A DNA stretch of 64,000 bases from Tipula vernalis. Its lineage: Eukaryota; Arthropoda; Insecta; Diptera; Tipulidae. Location of the stretch: positions 145,630,091 through 145,694,090 of the forward strand of contig OY282560.1 in the NCBI GenBank assembly GCA_958295665.1. Direction: 5' to 3'. The notes beneath the pieces are model-generated. The model ran no database searches and was not told the origin of the DNA. It worked only from the letters and a program-made list of their open reading frames with translations. Positions 1 through 12,433 of this stretch are shown in pieces; position 1 is the first letter of the stretch; each line of letters begins with the position of its first letter. The position numbers and the translations under genes were made by a program.

Positions 1-2274
1 AATAAAATAACGATGAAGAGTAATTATCCTTTACCAATTATCGAGGATATCACGTAACAATTGCTCCAGATTCGATACCATACACATCATTTGTCACCCC
101 TTTTGGCCAATATGAATATTTACGATTACCATTTGGATTAAAAATGGGCCAGCAGAGTTCCAGAAATAAGTCAATAAAATTTTTGCTAAATTGATTGCAG
201 AACGTAAAGTGTGGTCATATAGTATACATATATCGATGACATTTTCATCGCAACGAAGGAGATTGGTGAACACTTGGAAATCTTGTACCAAGTATTAAAG
301 TTGCTTTCCGCAAATTTGTTGGAATTAAGATAAATGTGAGTTCCTGTATACACATATTGATTACCTGGGATATTCTATTAATGAAAAGGGTAATCGTCCC
401 AATGACCGTAACATCAGTGCTATTGAAAAGTATCCGGTACCAAGAAACAACAAGGAGATCCAGAGTTTTTTGGGTTTATGCTCATACTTCCGGAAATTTA
501 TAGAAGGGTTTGCATTGATTGACAAACCATTACAAGATTTGTTGCGCAGGAATGCGGAATATATATTTGGATAGGATGAAATGAACTCACTCATTTAAAT
601 CATTGAAGAGGAAATTAATTGAAAGCCCGATACTTGCGATATATTCACCTAATGACGACACAGAGCTGCATTGTGATGCCAGCAGTATAGGATACGGTGC
701 AATTCTACTACAAAAGAAAAAAGATGGAAAGTGGCATCCAATTAGCTATTTTTCAAGACGCACAACAAAGAATGAATCGTGGTTACACTCTTTTGAATGG
801 GAGTGCTTAGCAATCATATACGCATTCCAAAGATTTCGGATTTTTTGCATGGTCGAGAATTTAAGGTGTACACAGATTGCGATGCAATTACTCTGACATT
901 AAATAAAAAGGCTATTCATCCAAAAATTGCACGGTGGGCCTTGGAAATGCAAGAGTATAATTATACGATTCATTATCGAAAAGGAGATCAGATGAAACAC
1001 GCTGATGCATTGAGTCGAATTCAGAGTGTCTTAGTAATTCACGATAACCCTTTTGAGCAAACATTGGCCTTATTGCAATCACAAGATCCAAAGCTTGAAG
1101 AATTACGAAAGCAACTTGAGTTAGCTGAAAGTTCGCTTTATGAGCTACTAGATGGATTGATCTACAAAAAGATCAATAAAAATAAAATATGTTTTTTTGT
1201 GCCAGAGTCGATTCAAAATCAAGTGATTAAAAACTGTCACGATCTCATGGCGCATAATGGATTGAAGAAGACGATGGAGGTAATAGGAAGACATTATTGG
1301 TTTCCCAATATGTTCAGCATCGTAAAACAATACATCCAGAATTGCTTGAAATGTATTAAGTACAATTTACCAACGGGGAAGGTAGAAGGTTTTCTTCACA
1401 GCATTCCTAAAGGAGATCAACCTTTTGAAATCGTACATGCCGATTTTTATGCTCCGTTGGGCATGACTAAGGAAAAGAAGCGGTTTATATTGGGTATCAT
1501 TGACGGAAACATATTCGATTGTTTGCAACCAAAACGACGAGTGCTAAAGATACCATCGAGTGTTTCCAGCAATATTTTAGACAGTTTAGTCATCCCGATA
1601 AAGTAATTACCGACAGAGGCAGTAATTTTACTTCGCATGAGTTTAAGAACTACTTAAAGCCAAATTGTGAACAACATATTTTGGTTAGTAGTGCCGCGCC
1701 ACATGCAAATGGACAAATTGGACGATTTAATCGCACGTTAACGCCTATGATAGCAAAGTTGGTCGATGCCGAACGAAAAATCGAGTAGGACCAAGGCCTG
1801 GAACAAGTAGAGTTTGCGTACAGCACTAGTGAGCATATTACGACGAAATTGACACCATCCTTGATATTATTTGGAAGAAATCTGAGGGGTCCCGTAAATG
1901 ATAAGTTTCGTGAATTTCTCGAAAGAGAAAACAAATTAGATGATGTTCCGGAAAACATTAACGCAATTCGGGAAACTGCCCGTATTAACATTGAAGCATC
2001 ACAAGCGTATAGTCGAGAATATGTGAATAGTCATCGAAAGGAATCTGTTACGTTTAATGAAGGTGATTTAATCGTCGTGAAGAATGTGGACACTACTCCA
2101 GGTATTAACAAAAAACTAATTCCAAAATACAGAGGGCCATATCAAGTTAAGAAAATATTGGGTAATGATCGATATCTAATTGGGCATGTCGCTGGATTCA
2201 GCATTACAAGCCGGCCGTTTGAAGGTGTATATGACAATACTCGCATGAAACCATTTATTAAATTGTCTGGCTAA
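1..2274 (+). pseudogene. Ty3/gypsy-type pol remnant (RT, RNase H, integrase)
   Basis: This is a decayed LTR-retrotransposon polyprotein gene cut off by the window start. The reverse transcriptase palm box YIDD is at about 229-240, followed by DYLGYSINEKG and an FLGLCSYFRKFIEGF thumb region to about 570. RNase H (LHCDASSIGYGAILLQKKKDG) starts near 665, and its second half with the HADALSRIQ end lies in another frame to about 1025. The integrase zinc finger (H..H near 1240, CLKC near 1345) is followed by HADFYAP (first Asp), TDRGSNFTS (second Asp) and a C-terminal segment up to the TAA at 2272. At the position of the catalytic Glu the sequence reads NGQIGRFNRT, so Glu appears to be Gly. At least five frame breaks are visible. 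Identification as Ty3/gypsy is secure from domain order (RT-RH-IN); the subfamily is not assigned. Confidence 0.9.
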
Positions 2275-2300
2275 CATTAATTGGTCGTTCTTAATTACTA

Positions 2301-2345
2301 AAACCGAGGCGGTTTCAGTCAGGTTGGCCGAATTGTTAGGTTAAA
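2301..2345 (+). promoter_or_regulatory. Hairpin and possible start of the 3' LTR after the first gypsy pol
   Basis: Just after the pol stop codon, 2301-2315 reads AAACCG-AGG-CGGTTT, a perfect 6-bp stem with a 3-base loop. A TGTTAGG at 2334 is a candidate LTR start, because TG is the usual first dinucleotide and the position fits. No second LTR copy lies in the window, so the LTR boundary is a guess. Confidence 0.3.
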
Positions 2346-3640
2346 CAACCCTGATTTATATTAAGGTGTACCAACCTCAGAATGTTTGAGTTTACAAAAA
2401 TTTAAGGAATTCTTAAAGTTTCAAGATTTTATTGATACATTTTAAGAGGATTTCTAGAAATAAAGAATTGTAAAAATTTAGAGAATTTCTACAAGTCCAA
2501 AAATTTAAAGAATTGAAAAATTTTAGAGAAGTTTTAATATTTCAAGAATTACAAAAATTGAAATTAAAAACTTTAAAGAAATTAAATTTTTTTAAAAAAT
2601 TTAAAAAATTTAAAAATTCAATTAATGTAAGAATTTAGATAACATAAAGAATTTATTATTCCTAGCAATTCAAATTTCCAGAAATTTCAAATCATTTGAA
2701 TGTGACCAATACAAGTAAATTCCATTTAATTAGTTTCGAAGTAATCTTCTAGCACGAGTAACATAAGAGCGGTTTAACAAAAGTTTGCTAAGTTGATTGA
2801 AAAAAAAAAAAAAAAAAAATTCAATTCAATTCAAATTTATTTAATCAATCTTCTTCGTTTTTTTAAACGTTAGGCTTACCATTCAAAACACTCCTCAAAA
2901 TTATGGTTTTGGAAAGCTTCTTTTTCAACATTGTCTGCTTATATAATCTCCTCATGTGAACCAAAGACTCCAACCTTCAATTTTTCCTTTTTTTTTTTTG
3001 GAACAGCCAGAAATCAGATCTTTTGCTAGATCCGGACAATAACCTGATTGTCGAATTTCATTGATCCCTGACAGCGCTAGAAAGTTGCTTGTTTTTCTGC
3101 AGTGTGAGCAGTTGCATTAAAATGGTGTAAGAAATAGCGACTAAGCTCTAATTTTTTCCGGTTTCCAATAAGTTTTTGAAAATTGTGGTACACAAGTAAC
3201 GGCCACTACTTTCGTATTTTGTTGTCGCGTTTGGATTTTCACATTCTGGGCTCCATACCTCAGAGCGCTATTTAGTTTATGGCTCGTACGGCTTACTTCA
3301 GCTAAAGCTAAGGAAAATTTGGTGGAATTTTTGGAAGGTACGCGTTTCGGTAGTAAACCACAGGAATGAATACGAATGATAAACACAAAACATAAACATT
3401 GTAGTGACACTATTCTGGTTTTCCCAGAATTCCATTATAACAAATTTTTTTGTAAAGTTTGACGATTTATTAAAATTCCAATATAAATAGAAATTAGAAC
3501 GTTTTTCAAAAATTTGTGTTTTTTAATAATCATTCAGGTCTAAAATAGAGAACTCCCCAAAGCCGTGGACATTGGTCCTTTGTGTGGAAGGATAACTTGA
3601 GATTATGTAGCTTCCTTTTGCGTTCTCAATTTAATTGTCA
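2346..3640. other. AT-rich unassigned stretch
   Basis: From about 2395 to 2640 the sequence is a degenerate run of AAAATTTAAGAATT-like motifs. An A tract at about 2801-2819 follows, flanked by TTCAATTCAATTCAAAT. The short open frame on the minus strand at 3141-3410 (89 residues) resembles nothing I recognise. No gene is supported. Confidence 0.6.
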
Positions 3641-3653
3641 TTTGTTTTCTTTT

Positions 3654-4160
3654 TTATCTTCCAAATTTTCCTCTTGGGACGTTAACTACAAAATCAATTT
3701 GTTCAAAATTATTGTAAGCACTCAGTGTCAGCATTCTCTTAAACATAAGTAGAGTATACACCGAATCTACTTCATCTAATAAAATATTAAATTTTCTTCT
3801 ATTTAAAGTTTGTGCAGATATTAAGTTCACTATTTTTATTACAGTACTTAAAATTTCTCCTAATGATTTGAAGGCGAACTTAGCAGGTAAAGCTTGCTGA
3901 TGTATAATGCAATGGAACTCTAATGCAGGATGTGACATTCTTTTTTTAAATAAATGGGATCGCCATCAGTAGTTACAGATACGACTTTTGATAAGTTTGC
4001 GTCTAATTTAAAAAATGCTTTAATTACCGTCTCATAAATATCAATTCCTTTGGTGGATGTATACATTAATGCCAAGTCGATTAGTTCTTCTTTAATTTCA
4101 TCTGCTCTAAAATATCGGATGAAAATTGCCAGGCGTGCAGATCCAGTACTGTCGGTACTT
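3654..4160 (-). pseudogene. hAT-type (ZBED5/GTF2IRD2-like) transposase fragment
   Basis: Reading the minus strand from 4160 down gives a segment containing IFIRYFRADEIKEEL, then TSTKGIDIYETVIKAFF and VSVTTDGDP. After a one-base frame break in an A run near 3945-3955 it continues as EFHCIIHQQALPAKF and TVIKIVNLISAQTLNRRKF. This order (STG..A.FIRY, VTTDG, HCIIHQQAL, VVKIVNFIR, LNRRQF) is the catalytic core of hAT-like transposases related to ZBED5/GTF2IRD2. The DG of VTTDG is part of the acidic core. The zinc-finger N-terminus and the C-terminal dimerisation region are absent, so only about 165 of roughly 600 residues remain. Terminal inverted repeats were not found. Confidence 0.8.
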
Positions 4161-7100
4161 TACTACACAAAATCACTTTATATAAATTATTCTCAAATTT
4201 TACTGATCACTTTTACTTTTAATTTCGCACAAAAACACTTTTTAAATCACTTTTTAATTTCTTTTAATCTTTACACCATTGCTTACCAAATATTACTAAT
4301 CCAATTCGACTTCGTTCGCCTTTTTATATACACAAACCAAACTTCTAGAAAGCTCATGACTTTTCCAGTTAGAATAGCGTAGAAACATTACGTAACAATT
4401 TTTATCATGGAAAACTCCATTTTAGTACAGTTAAACATTGAGCTATTCATTTAACTTCTTCTATTACACACTAGGTGTCACCGTCACAATATAAAAAAAA
4501 TTAGTTTATCACAAAATTATCCCACTTTCTTAATATTTTGTGAATTTATTTTGCTTTTCCTTAGCATTTTTAGCTTGAAATTTCTCCAGGTGGTAATTTT
4601 TGGTATGATTTCATAAAAAGGTTACTGTTATCACTGCCATCTATGTAATGTATATTAGCTTAACGACCACACTATTAGGAGTAGGCTTTTATTTCAATTT
4701 AACCAGAATGCTGTTGTTATGAATTTTATTTTAAATTATGGTTTAAATAAATCAATTATTACAAGAAAATTATAACGATTTACTTAAACGACATCCAAAT
4801 ATGTTGAAATTCAAACATTTATGAAAATATTTCAGAAATCATAATTAGGAATTTGTAAAGTTTACATTTAAAAATTTGTCTTAGGAAAAAAGTGATTTCC
4901 CATATGTTTTGTGTGTTTTATTATGAAAAGTTTGGTTTCTTCCTCGTTTCTAATTCCCTTATAAAAGCTTCATTTTTTAGACTATGGCTTTATATAATCT
5001 AGGTTGCTTTGCTGACACCACTCATAGATGCTAGCTCAGGAGCGTTGTTGAAGGCTCGCGAGGGGTGCATTCGGACCCTAGTCATGAGTGTAGAGTTAAA
5101 AATATTTGTGATTATTGAGAATTTCAAGGATTTTTCAGACTGTTCTAGGTTCCTACAAGGCTTAATGTTTGTGATAATGATTTTTGTTGAAATTCATGTT
5201 TTTTGCCAAATTCATGTTTTTTGCCAAATTCAATATTTTTCAAAGATTTGTTGATATTTTGACATATTTAGAAATATTAATTTATTAACCACTACAATTT
5301 ATTAAGGAAATGTTTATATTACTTGGACTGCATAACATTTTGTATTTTGTCAGATTTTTTTTTCCACGACTTTTTTTGTAAAACACACGTCGAGTTTACG
5401 TTTTTCTGCCTTCTGAATCATCGTAATATTGTTCGGTGGTGGTAATATGCCAAATCAAACTAGCCACTAAATAATGAAAGGATGCCAGCCAATTTGTAGC
5501 CTCTTTTGTTTTAGATGTGCGGATCATCGCTCATCTGTAGCGATTGAATTAAGTGACAAATTTTCAAATGTGTTAGAAGTGCTGTAATTTTATTATAACT
5601 TGAGTGAATAGAAATATTTTTTTATCAGTAATTTAAAAACTGAAATAATAAATTCATTCGTTATTTGTAGCATCTGGTGCAGTTTGAAGTAATAAAAACA
5701 AAATCTGAACTGCAGGATGTATTTATTTGAACTTCAACCTTTGACTTAAGGGGGTACAGACAAAATCAATAATAACAAATCTGAATTTTTTTTTTTTGTG
5801 ATTCGATAAACGGGTACAACCTCTTACATAATAAACAGTGTATGTAATACATATACACAAAACATGAAATTTGGTTTTTTTCTATTATGAATTCGATGGC
5901 GCCAAACAAGTTGTTTTGTTGTTGCATGCTGTTCTCTTAGATATCGTTTCCAAAAAATCTTTGATGAAATTTTTCCTATTCATTTCATTTTGAATATACG
6001 GTAATATTGTTGTTAGTTTATAGTGGCTAACATTTTGTATATATTATTTCAATATAAATTGTTTGGACAGTTGTTTGTTTTACAACAATAGTTTTATTGA
6101 CTGTGAATATGTGCTACTCGCATATTATAATGATGATTCATGATGTTCAATATTTCCTTATTTCTCTTCTAACAGTTTCCTTCTTCGCCTAACAAATATT
6201 GTGCGTTGTTTTTCATTTTTCTTGTTCACAACACAAGATAAAAAAAGAAATGAAAATCAATCAAAATTTCATTTTCGCTATCTGTTAAGCAGAGAGATTG
6301 GTAAATAAATCGAAATACATACAACACGCGAACATATATACATTATAAATGCTTATGTATCATATTAGGCCTCCATATTCGATTGGAGCGTTGATTATAG
6401 CATGGCGCGCATATCAATTCACATCAAGGGTTTTCTATTTAGAATTAAAATTAATGAAGGATGTAATGGAAATCCAATGTGAAATGAAAACAGTGTATTT
6501 TTGGTATTTGTATGATGGTAGGCCTCTCTCGCTTATACATTCTAAATTGAATTTGTGATGATGAAAATATAGATGATTACACGATTAATCTTGTGATTCT
6601 GGTGGCGCCAACAGTTTTTTTTTTCTTTATACGATACTTACACTTTGAAACACGTCAGATAACACTTTAGATAAGACTACCTCATGCATACAATAACTTA
6701 TCGATACACAATCCACTGTATATAATATGTGATTGATAACACAAAAAAAAAACGTAGCTTTCTGAAACTTGTTATAAAAACAGAAAATATGACAAAAAAT
6801 TATAATCCTTGAATCTTGTACGATACGTATCGTAGGACTGTATATCCTTTTGTCAGATTATGTTTGAATTTATGATCCCTTTTTCCTCTTTCTGTTTGTT
6901 GTCACAGTGATTTAATTCAATGATGTTACTACTCGGTTAGTGTTGCCGAAATGCTTTATAGCACCAAAAATTGATGTTCAAAGGAACAAAAAAAAATATT
7001 ATGTTATTGAGGATTTGTACGACTTAATATGGAAACTTTGTTTTTTTTTTACTATAAAAGTCAAAACGGACTGGCTTAAATCATATATGGGTCGACATGT

Positions 7101-8108
7101 AGATATAGGTAGGTACACGAATATTTTTTATCGGATCTGCCAAATATGTAGAGTAAATTCATATGGTTTAGCTTAATCTTTATGGTATTTCCGTTTTATA
7201 TAGATTTAGTTTTAATACATTTTGGGCGTTTTCCTGTTTTAGCCAACATTTTACTTCGAATCTAAACTACTTGTTGGGCAAGTATGCTGTAGATTAGTTT
7301 ATATACCACCTTTTTTGTTTTGGAGTTAATTTTTAGGAACATTTTTCTGTACTTGTGATAATTATTTTCTATTCATTCAAAGCAATTTTCACAACAAACT
7401 CATCAAAAAGCAGTAAAGCTAAGCCTCTCGATCTACGAAAAAATCCAGAAAATATTCTTGTATTTATCATCTTAAGAAAGGCGTCAAACAATCTTGTTGA
7501 AAGGGATATTGTTCTAAAAAGTATATTACGAGAGAAAATTAGTCTAGGTAAAACTAGACCTCTATCTGATTTACGAGGTAGAGAATATATATGATTGGTT
7601 TTTGGATTTATTGTAGTACTATTTTATACGTCTACCTAGTACCTACATAAAAATCCAGGTCTCAAGTTTCATTCAACGGTCAAAATCCTTGCTCAAGACA
7701 ATATTTTCCTTGCCTGCTTTGATTTCACGTGTGAATTAAAAGAAATAGACCCTGAATGGGACTGGATTAACTGAGTGTGATGGTCTTGACCAGTACTGTC
7801 AAAGTTAGTACGATCGGAGTATTTGCACTAACTAATTCGCCTACATAGTCTGTACTCTGCTAATTATAATATTTTAGAAGATAGCCCGCTTTATCATAAA
7901 GCACCTGCTCAAAATTAATTTATAATGGCTTCCGTTCATTCTCCGGCGAAAAACAATAAGATGGGCTAGCACAGAGCCGGAATGTAACATTCATTTTAGC
8001 AGATAATATTCATTCAACTAGTTATGAATTTTCATCATGTACCTACGGTTCCTACAATTAATTGCCTATAAGAGTTTACTTTAATTACTACGATCTAAAA
8101 AGACTAAA
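4161..8108. other. Unassigned AT-rich region
   Basis: No coding region is supported. A near-perfect 18-bp direct duplication built on AATTCATGTTTTTTGCC lies at 5191-5228. Scattered homopolymer T tracts and short open frames (for example 4050-4382, 6349-6558, 7355-7594) have AT-driven composition and no recognisable motifs. Two 'TGGCGCCAA' strings at about 5898 and 6603 resemble retroelement primer sites but have no LTR or coding context. Confidence 0.5.
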
Positions 8109-8747
8109 TTATGGAAATCCTGTCAAAAATGACGAACAATTTGTTTGGTCTGAAAAAGCAAACAAAAAAAATGTCCGTCCGTCTGTCTGAATGTCTGGAT
8201 GTTTGGTATCTCGAGAACGGCTTGTCCGATTTGAAGTTTTTTTTTTTTGCCAACCTGTTTCTATGGTCAAGGCGGAGATTTGGAAAGCTTTGGGAAACTG
8301 TATGTAAAGAGGGTGAGGTACCTGCCATACGAATTGAACCAAAACCCCAGGTTATATAAAAATATTTACGAATTTTTTTATATAATATGCTGGTTTGATA
8401 ATTGAATTAGGCATTGAATTTGGAGTTGGTTTGAAGAAGGTTAAATTAGCGGTCAATTCCCGGGTTGAGTTGAAGTTGAGTTGGTTTGATTATTGAATTG
8501 GGCATCGAATTTGGGGTTGATTTGATGGTTAAGTGAGGAGTCAATTTGTGGCTTGAGTTGAAACTGAGTTGAAGTTGAGTTAGGGTTGGATAGGATATAG
8601 TGAGTTATTGACCAATTTTTTATATATACTGGTTTGAGGATTGAGTTTGGCGTAGAGTTGAGTTCCGTTTACGTGTTGAATTAGGGTTGAACTGCGGTTT
8701 AGTTGAGATTGGATTGGGCTTTAGTGAGCAGTTGAGCAATCTATGTA
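8109..8747 (+). repeat. Dispersed repeat with GTTGAGTT-rich tail, copy 1
   Basis: This stretch begins with GAAATCCTGTCAAAAATGA and contains GAGGGTGAGGTACCTGCCATACGAATTGA. It then passes into about 350 bp of imperfect TTGAGTTGG / TTGAAGTTGAG / GTTGAGC words. The same order of words recurs at 55516-55965 in the same orientation, so it is a dispersed family rather than a local satellite. Copy 1 also carries a block with CCGTCCGTCTGTCTG not present in copy 2. It has no coding content. It ends where the pogo-like MITE begins. Confidence 0.8.
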
Positions 8748-9345
8748 CAGGGAAACCTTACTACAACGGAAATCGACGGGACCAAAAAAGTTGTCCGTTG
8801 TAGTAGGATGAAACTTAGCTATTCCTTAATTAACTATGATGAAATTTGACATGTGCGTTGGAAACGGGATTTTAAAATGATTTTTGACTAATGTTCTGTA
8901 ATATGGCCAGTAAGGACGGAACTTGCCTATTTCTTAGCCGATTAAGATGAAATTGGATGTGTTTGACGGAAATGGGATTCTAAAATGATTTTTAGATAAA
9001 GTTGTTGCCATTTTCCATAACTTCATTTTAATCATGGATGTCAAATTTCACTAAAACCGGCTAAGAAGGAGCCAAGTTCCATCCTAATTAGCCATACATA
9101 TAATTTGCTAAAGGTTCAATTTGAAATGTAAAATGTTCAATTTGATATGTTAAGAGTTCAATTTGAAGTGTACTCGTAATACCTGTATCATCGCAGAAAT
9201 ATCTGTCCGTGTCCGCTCTAATAAAGTGTAAGCTTATCTAAAGGAGGTTTTCATTGAAAAACTTCAGTTGCATGGAACTTAAAAGTTTGTCCTTTTAAGT
9301 GAGGATTCCGCTAATTTGAGTGTCCGTTGATATGAGATCTCACTG
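8748..9345. mobile_element. Pogo/Tigger-like non-autonomous DNA transposon (MITE), 598 bp
   Basis: The left end reads CAGGGAAACCTTACTACAACGGA and the inverted right end CAGTGAGATCTCATATCAACGGA, about 23 bp with roughly 70% identity. Each is flanked by TA (8746-8747 and 9346-9347). CAGTGAAACC..ATAACGG ends with TA duplications are the hallmark of the pogo branch of Tc1/mariner. Inside, a second short palindrome follows the left end (TCCGTTGTAGTAG near 8800). A block around GGAAACGGGATTTTAAAATGA is repeated once further on as GGAAATGGGATTCTAAAATGA. A partial inverted match, TTAGCCGATTAAGATGAAATT against AAATTTCACTAAAACCGGCTAA, is also present. No transposase is encoded. The insertion is confirmed by the empty site in the second copy of the host repeat near 55947. 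Confidence 0.85.
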
Positions 9346-9361
9346 TATTTAAAAGTGAGTG

Positions 9362-9691
<330 letters not shown>

Positions 9692-9920
9692 TGTAGGGAT
9701 TCAAATGGGAAGTCAATAAAAAAATAAATGAAAGCGAACAATATTAGATAACTCATGAACAAAATAAACGTCTTATTTTTTTTTTATCCTCCATTCGACT
9801 GCTCTATTTTATTGTTTTTCATCGGTTGTTACTCGTACCTCATTCGTTTTGTTTTATTTTCTTTGTCTTTTGTTGTTTTTTTATATTTTATATTTAAACA
9901 GGGTGATCCATATCCAGTTC
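9692..9920 (-). repeat. 3' LTR of the 9.7-12.7 kb gypsy-like element
   Basis: In element orientation this LTR begins near 9920 and ends at 9692 with CCCTACA. It matches the other LTR along its length (ATCACCCTGTTTAAATAT, the CAACAAAAGACAAAG block, TTCGTTTTCATTT-like end) but lacks about 44 bp present in the 5' LTR. Its first bases read GAACTGG where the 5' LTR has TGTAGG, so the U3 start is mutated. A G-rich CTGATGGGG just before it is a plausible polypurine tract. Confidence 0.88.
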
Positions 9921-9964
9921 CCCATCAGTTTGAGATTTCTTTATCTTTGCTACAATCGATTCCT

Positions 9965-10290
9965 CTATCGATGTTCAATCTTATACGTATACTCCTCGAG
10001 TAATAATGCCCAACGACCGACTCTAGTTACTAAGTCCTTCTTATTCATTGTCATCTTTAAAGCTTTGCAATCTGTAATGATTACAAACTTAATTCCCAAT
10101 AAGTAAACTCGAAATTTTTTAACAGCCTCTATTATCGCCAGGACCTCCAACTCGTACGAGTGATAATTTTCTTCCGCCGGCGACGTCTTACGGCTCATAT
10201 AATAAACCGGGTGAAATTTATTATCATCCCTTGATTTCTGCATCAATATCGCAGCATAAGCATATTTACTGGCATCCGTAGCTGAGTTTC
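9965..10290 (-). pseudogene. RNase H domain of the gypsy-like element
   Basis: Minus-strand frame with TDASKYAYAAILMQKSRDD at its start (first catalytic Asp). It then has YHSYELEVLAIIEAVKKFR (Glu region), FVIITDCKAL (Asp) and GRWALLLEEYTYKIEHR. These are the RNase H blocks typical of Ty3/gypsy pol. A frame break near 10280 separates it from the upstream pol frame. Directly after IEHR the coding sequence is lost and the 3' LTR follows within about 50 bp, so the tether and integrase were deleted. Confidence 0.88.
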
Positions 10291-11178
10291 CGCATCTTGT
10301 TCATGTAAATTCAACACTGGGCCTGCAAACTTTTGTTCTGGACCAAACACAAATGCCATATTTTTTTTTAACAATTCATTCAACGGCTGTGCTTTAATGG
10401 AATATTCGGGTATAAACTTCCTCATGTAACCCGTCAATCCTAAGAAACTCTGAATCTGTTTACTAGTTCGCGGCTCTGGGAAATGTTCAACAGCTTTCAC
10501 TTTCATATTTGACGGCTTGATTTTACCATTCTCAATTATATGACCCAAATACTCTACTGACGAAACCATGAATTGACATTTTCTCTGAGCTGATCTTCTA
10601 GGATGTTGGTATATAGGAATATCGTCTTTTACTATAATTTTTGCTTTTATCTCTGTCTCATCAATTTTTTTAGGATTATAGTTTCGTTTGTTCTCCTCCA
10701 CGACTTCGGCATATTTTGGATGCACTTGTAGGCCATCTGTTTCATTTATCTCAATCGTCATCAACCATTTCGATTCTTTCTCATCGTCAATGGCTTCGAT
10801 TTGTTTTTTGACAATTTCGTCCTTACCTATTGAAATTGTTACCACACTTTGATTATGACGAACATCTGCACCTTCTAGTAATAAGTTATTTCCGACAATC
10901 ATCTCCAAACTCATATTCCTCTCACCAAAAACATAACATTTAAGTTTAAATTGATTATTGTCAATTTTTACTTCAGCTTCAAACTTTCCAATTGCTCTCA
11001 CTTCTGATGATCCAAAACCCAACACTGCTGATTTACCATCTTCTAGTGTTGGCGATCCTAGTTTTTTATATAAATCTTCTCTAACTATTGTTATATCTCT
11101 TCCCATGTCAATAAGTGCATTCACAGTTTTATTCAAAATCATAACGTCTTTATATACATTGGTCTTTCTAATAACCAT
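10243..11178 (-). pseudogene. Protease plus internally deleted reverse transcriptase
   Basis: This 311-codon frame starts with a retropepsin-like segment in which the active site reads ALIDMGRDITIVRED. Family members have D-[ST]-G, so Met replaces the Ser/Thr. After the linker, the RT start (KIIVKDDIPIYQHPRRSA) jumps straight to the RT thumb (RKCQFMVSSVEYLGHIIENG, then FLGLTGYMRKFIPEY). The fingers and palm including the YxDD box are removed, and the reading frame is kept across the join. The product could not reverse transcribe. The frame is open through the deletion but goes out of frame before RNase H. Confidence 0.88.
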
Positions 11179-11234
11179 TGTCTGCGCTTTCTCATGTTTA
11201 ATGTTTATTGCTTTATCTGGACAGTTTGGGCTAA

Positions 11235-12116
11235 ATGCCCTACACCTTTACATTTGAAACAGGTCGGTCCCAAACTTTTACTTGGACAAATTTTAGATTC
11301 GTGACCCTCATGACCACAATTAAAACATCTTCGGCTGCTATTACTGGTTCCAGGCTTTGTAATATCCTGTTTTTTCTCAAATTGCCTAACTTTACTACTT
11401 TTGTAATTTGTTATAGATTTGGTAGCTTTTACTTTAACGTTTTAATAAATGTTTAACTTCTCCCTTAATTCGTCTAACGTCATACAACCATATAAGATTA
11501 CTTTGTTGAATTCTAAATCTCTTATTCCGTCAATTATATATTGGATTAGCGACTCGTCTTCTACAGCCTCCATTTTGGCAATTTGACGCATTTTGAAAAC
11601 ATATTGTTCGCAACTTTCGTCATTAGGTTTAAATCGGGTACTTAGCTGATGATGAACTTGTGCACTGGTGTACTTAACCTTAAAATGTTTAATCAACAAC
11701 GCCTGTAACTCGTCCCACGTTTTAATAAAATCGCTACTATCCAACAGCAACTTTGCCCATTTCCGGTTAACAATTTTTTCGCATAAATTAACTTTTGCTG
11801 TTCATTCCATCCCGCTAATTCCGCATTCTCTTCGAAATCATTAATCCAAACATCTACACTAATCACTTCTGCTCCATTGTAACGTTTCAATGAGTCTTCC
11901 ATATCATTAAATTCAAATGCTTGCTTCGGCTTCGCTTTTTCCAAAACTTCTACTTGCAGTTTCAACTTCTCAAGCTCACCGTCTACGTATTGATCCTCAG
12001 TATCTTCGGCTTCGTTCGTAAATTGCAGCTAATAATCTACCACGTAACACATCTGGTTTTCCCTCCGTCGATAAACCTTTCGCAAGTAACTCGGCTTTTA
12101 CTTTTTTAACATTCAT
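11235..12116 (-). pseudogene. gag gene with SAP-like N-terminus and CCHC knuckles
   Basis: The likely start is the ATG at 12116-12114, about 330 bp inside the 5' LTR. The first residues, with AELLAKGLSTEGK and LRGRLLAAI, fit the pattern of a SAP DNA-binding helix pair. Then follows an acidic/coiled segment (DGELEKLKLQVEVLEKAK) and a capsid-like region (VWINDFEENAELAGW, FKVKYTSAQVHHQL, CEQYVFKMRQIAKME). The C-terminal part at about 11345-11235 has one good CCHC knuckle (CFNCGHEGHESKIC) and a second in which the last Cys is Val. Frame breaks are visible near 12020, 11750 and 11440. SAP is inferred from the motif only. Confidence 0.8.
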
Positions 12117-12433
12117 CTCGACTTTTATTAATTTAAACACTTGGTGGCAGAATAAGTATGAAAATTCACGTCTCAGCTTTCAGCTTCAATAATTAATACA
12201 ACATGCGTATTTTTAATAATAATCAATCAATTCATCAATTATTATTCGGCGCAAAATCACTTCAAAAATGTCTAATTTTTCTTAGAATTCAATGTAAAAA
12301 TATTCGGACATTCTTTAACACGTTTTCAATGTTCTTTGTTTGTGCATATCAAAACAAATACACTCACACTAAATTTTAACGGCACTCCTTTTCTTTTTTA
12401 TAAGCTACCACCAATCACTAGATTTTAATATCT

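Noticed and set aside
5890..6615. TGGCGCCAA strings as retroelement primer binding sites
   Set aside because: No LTR end precedes them and no gag follows, unlike the well-placed TGGCGCCCAAAT at 48876.
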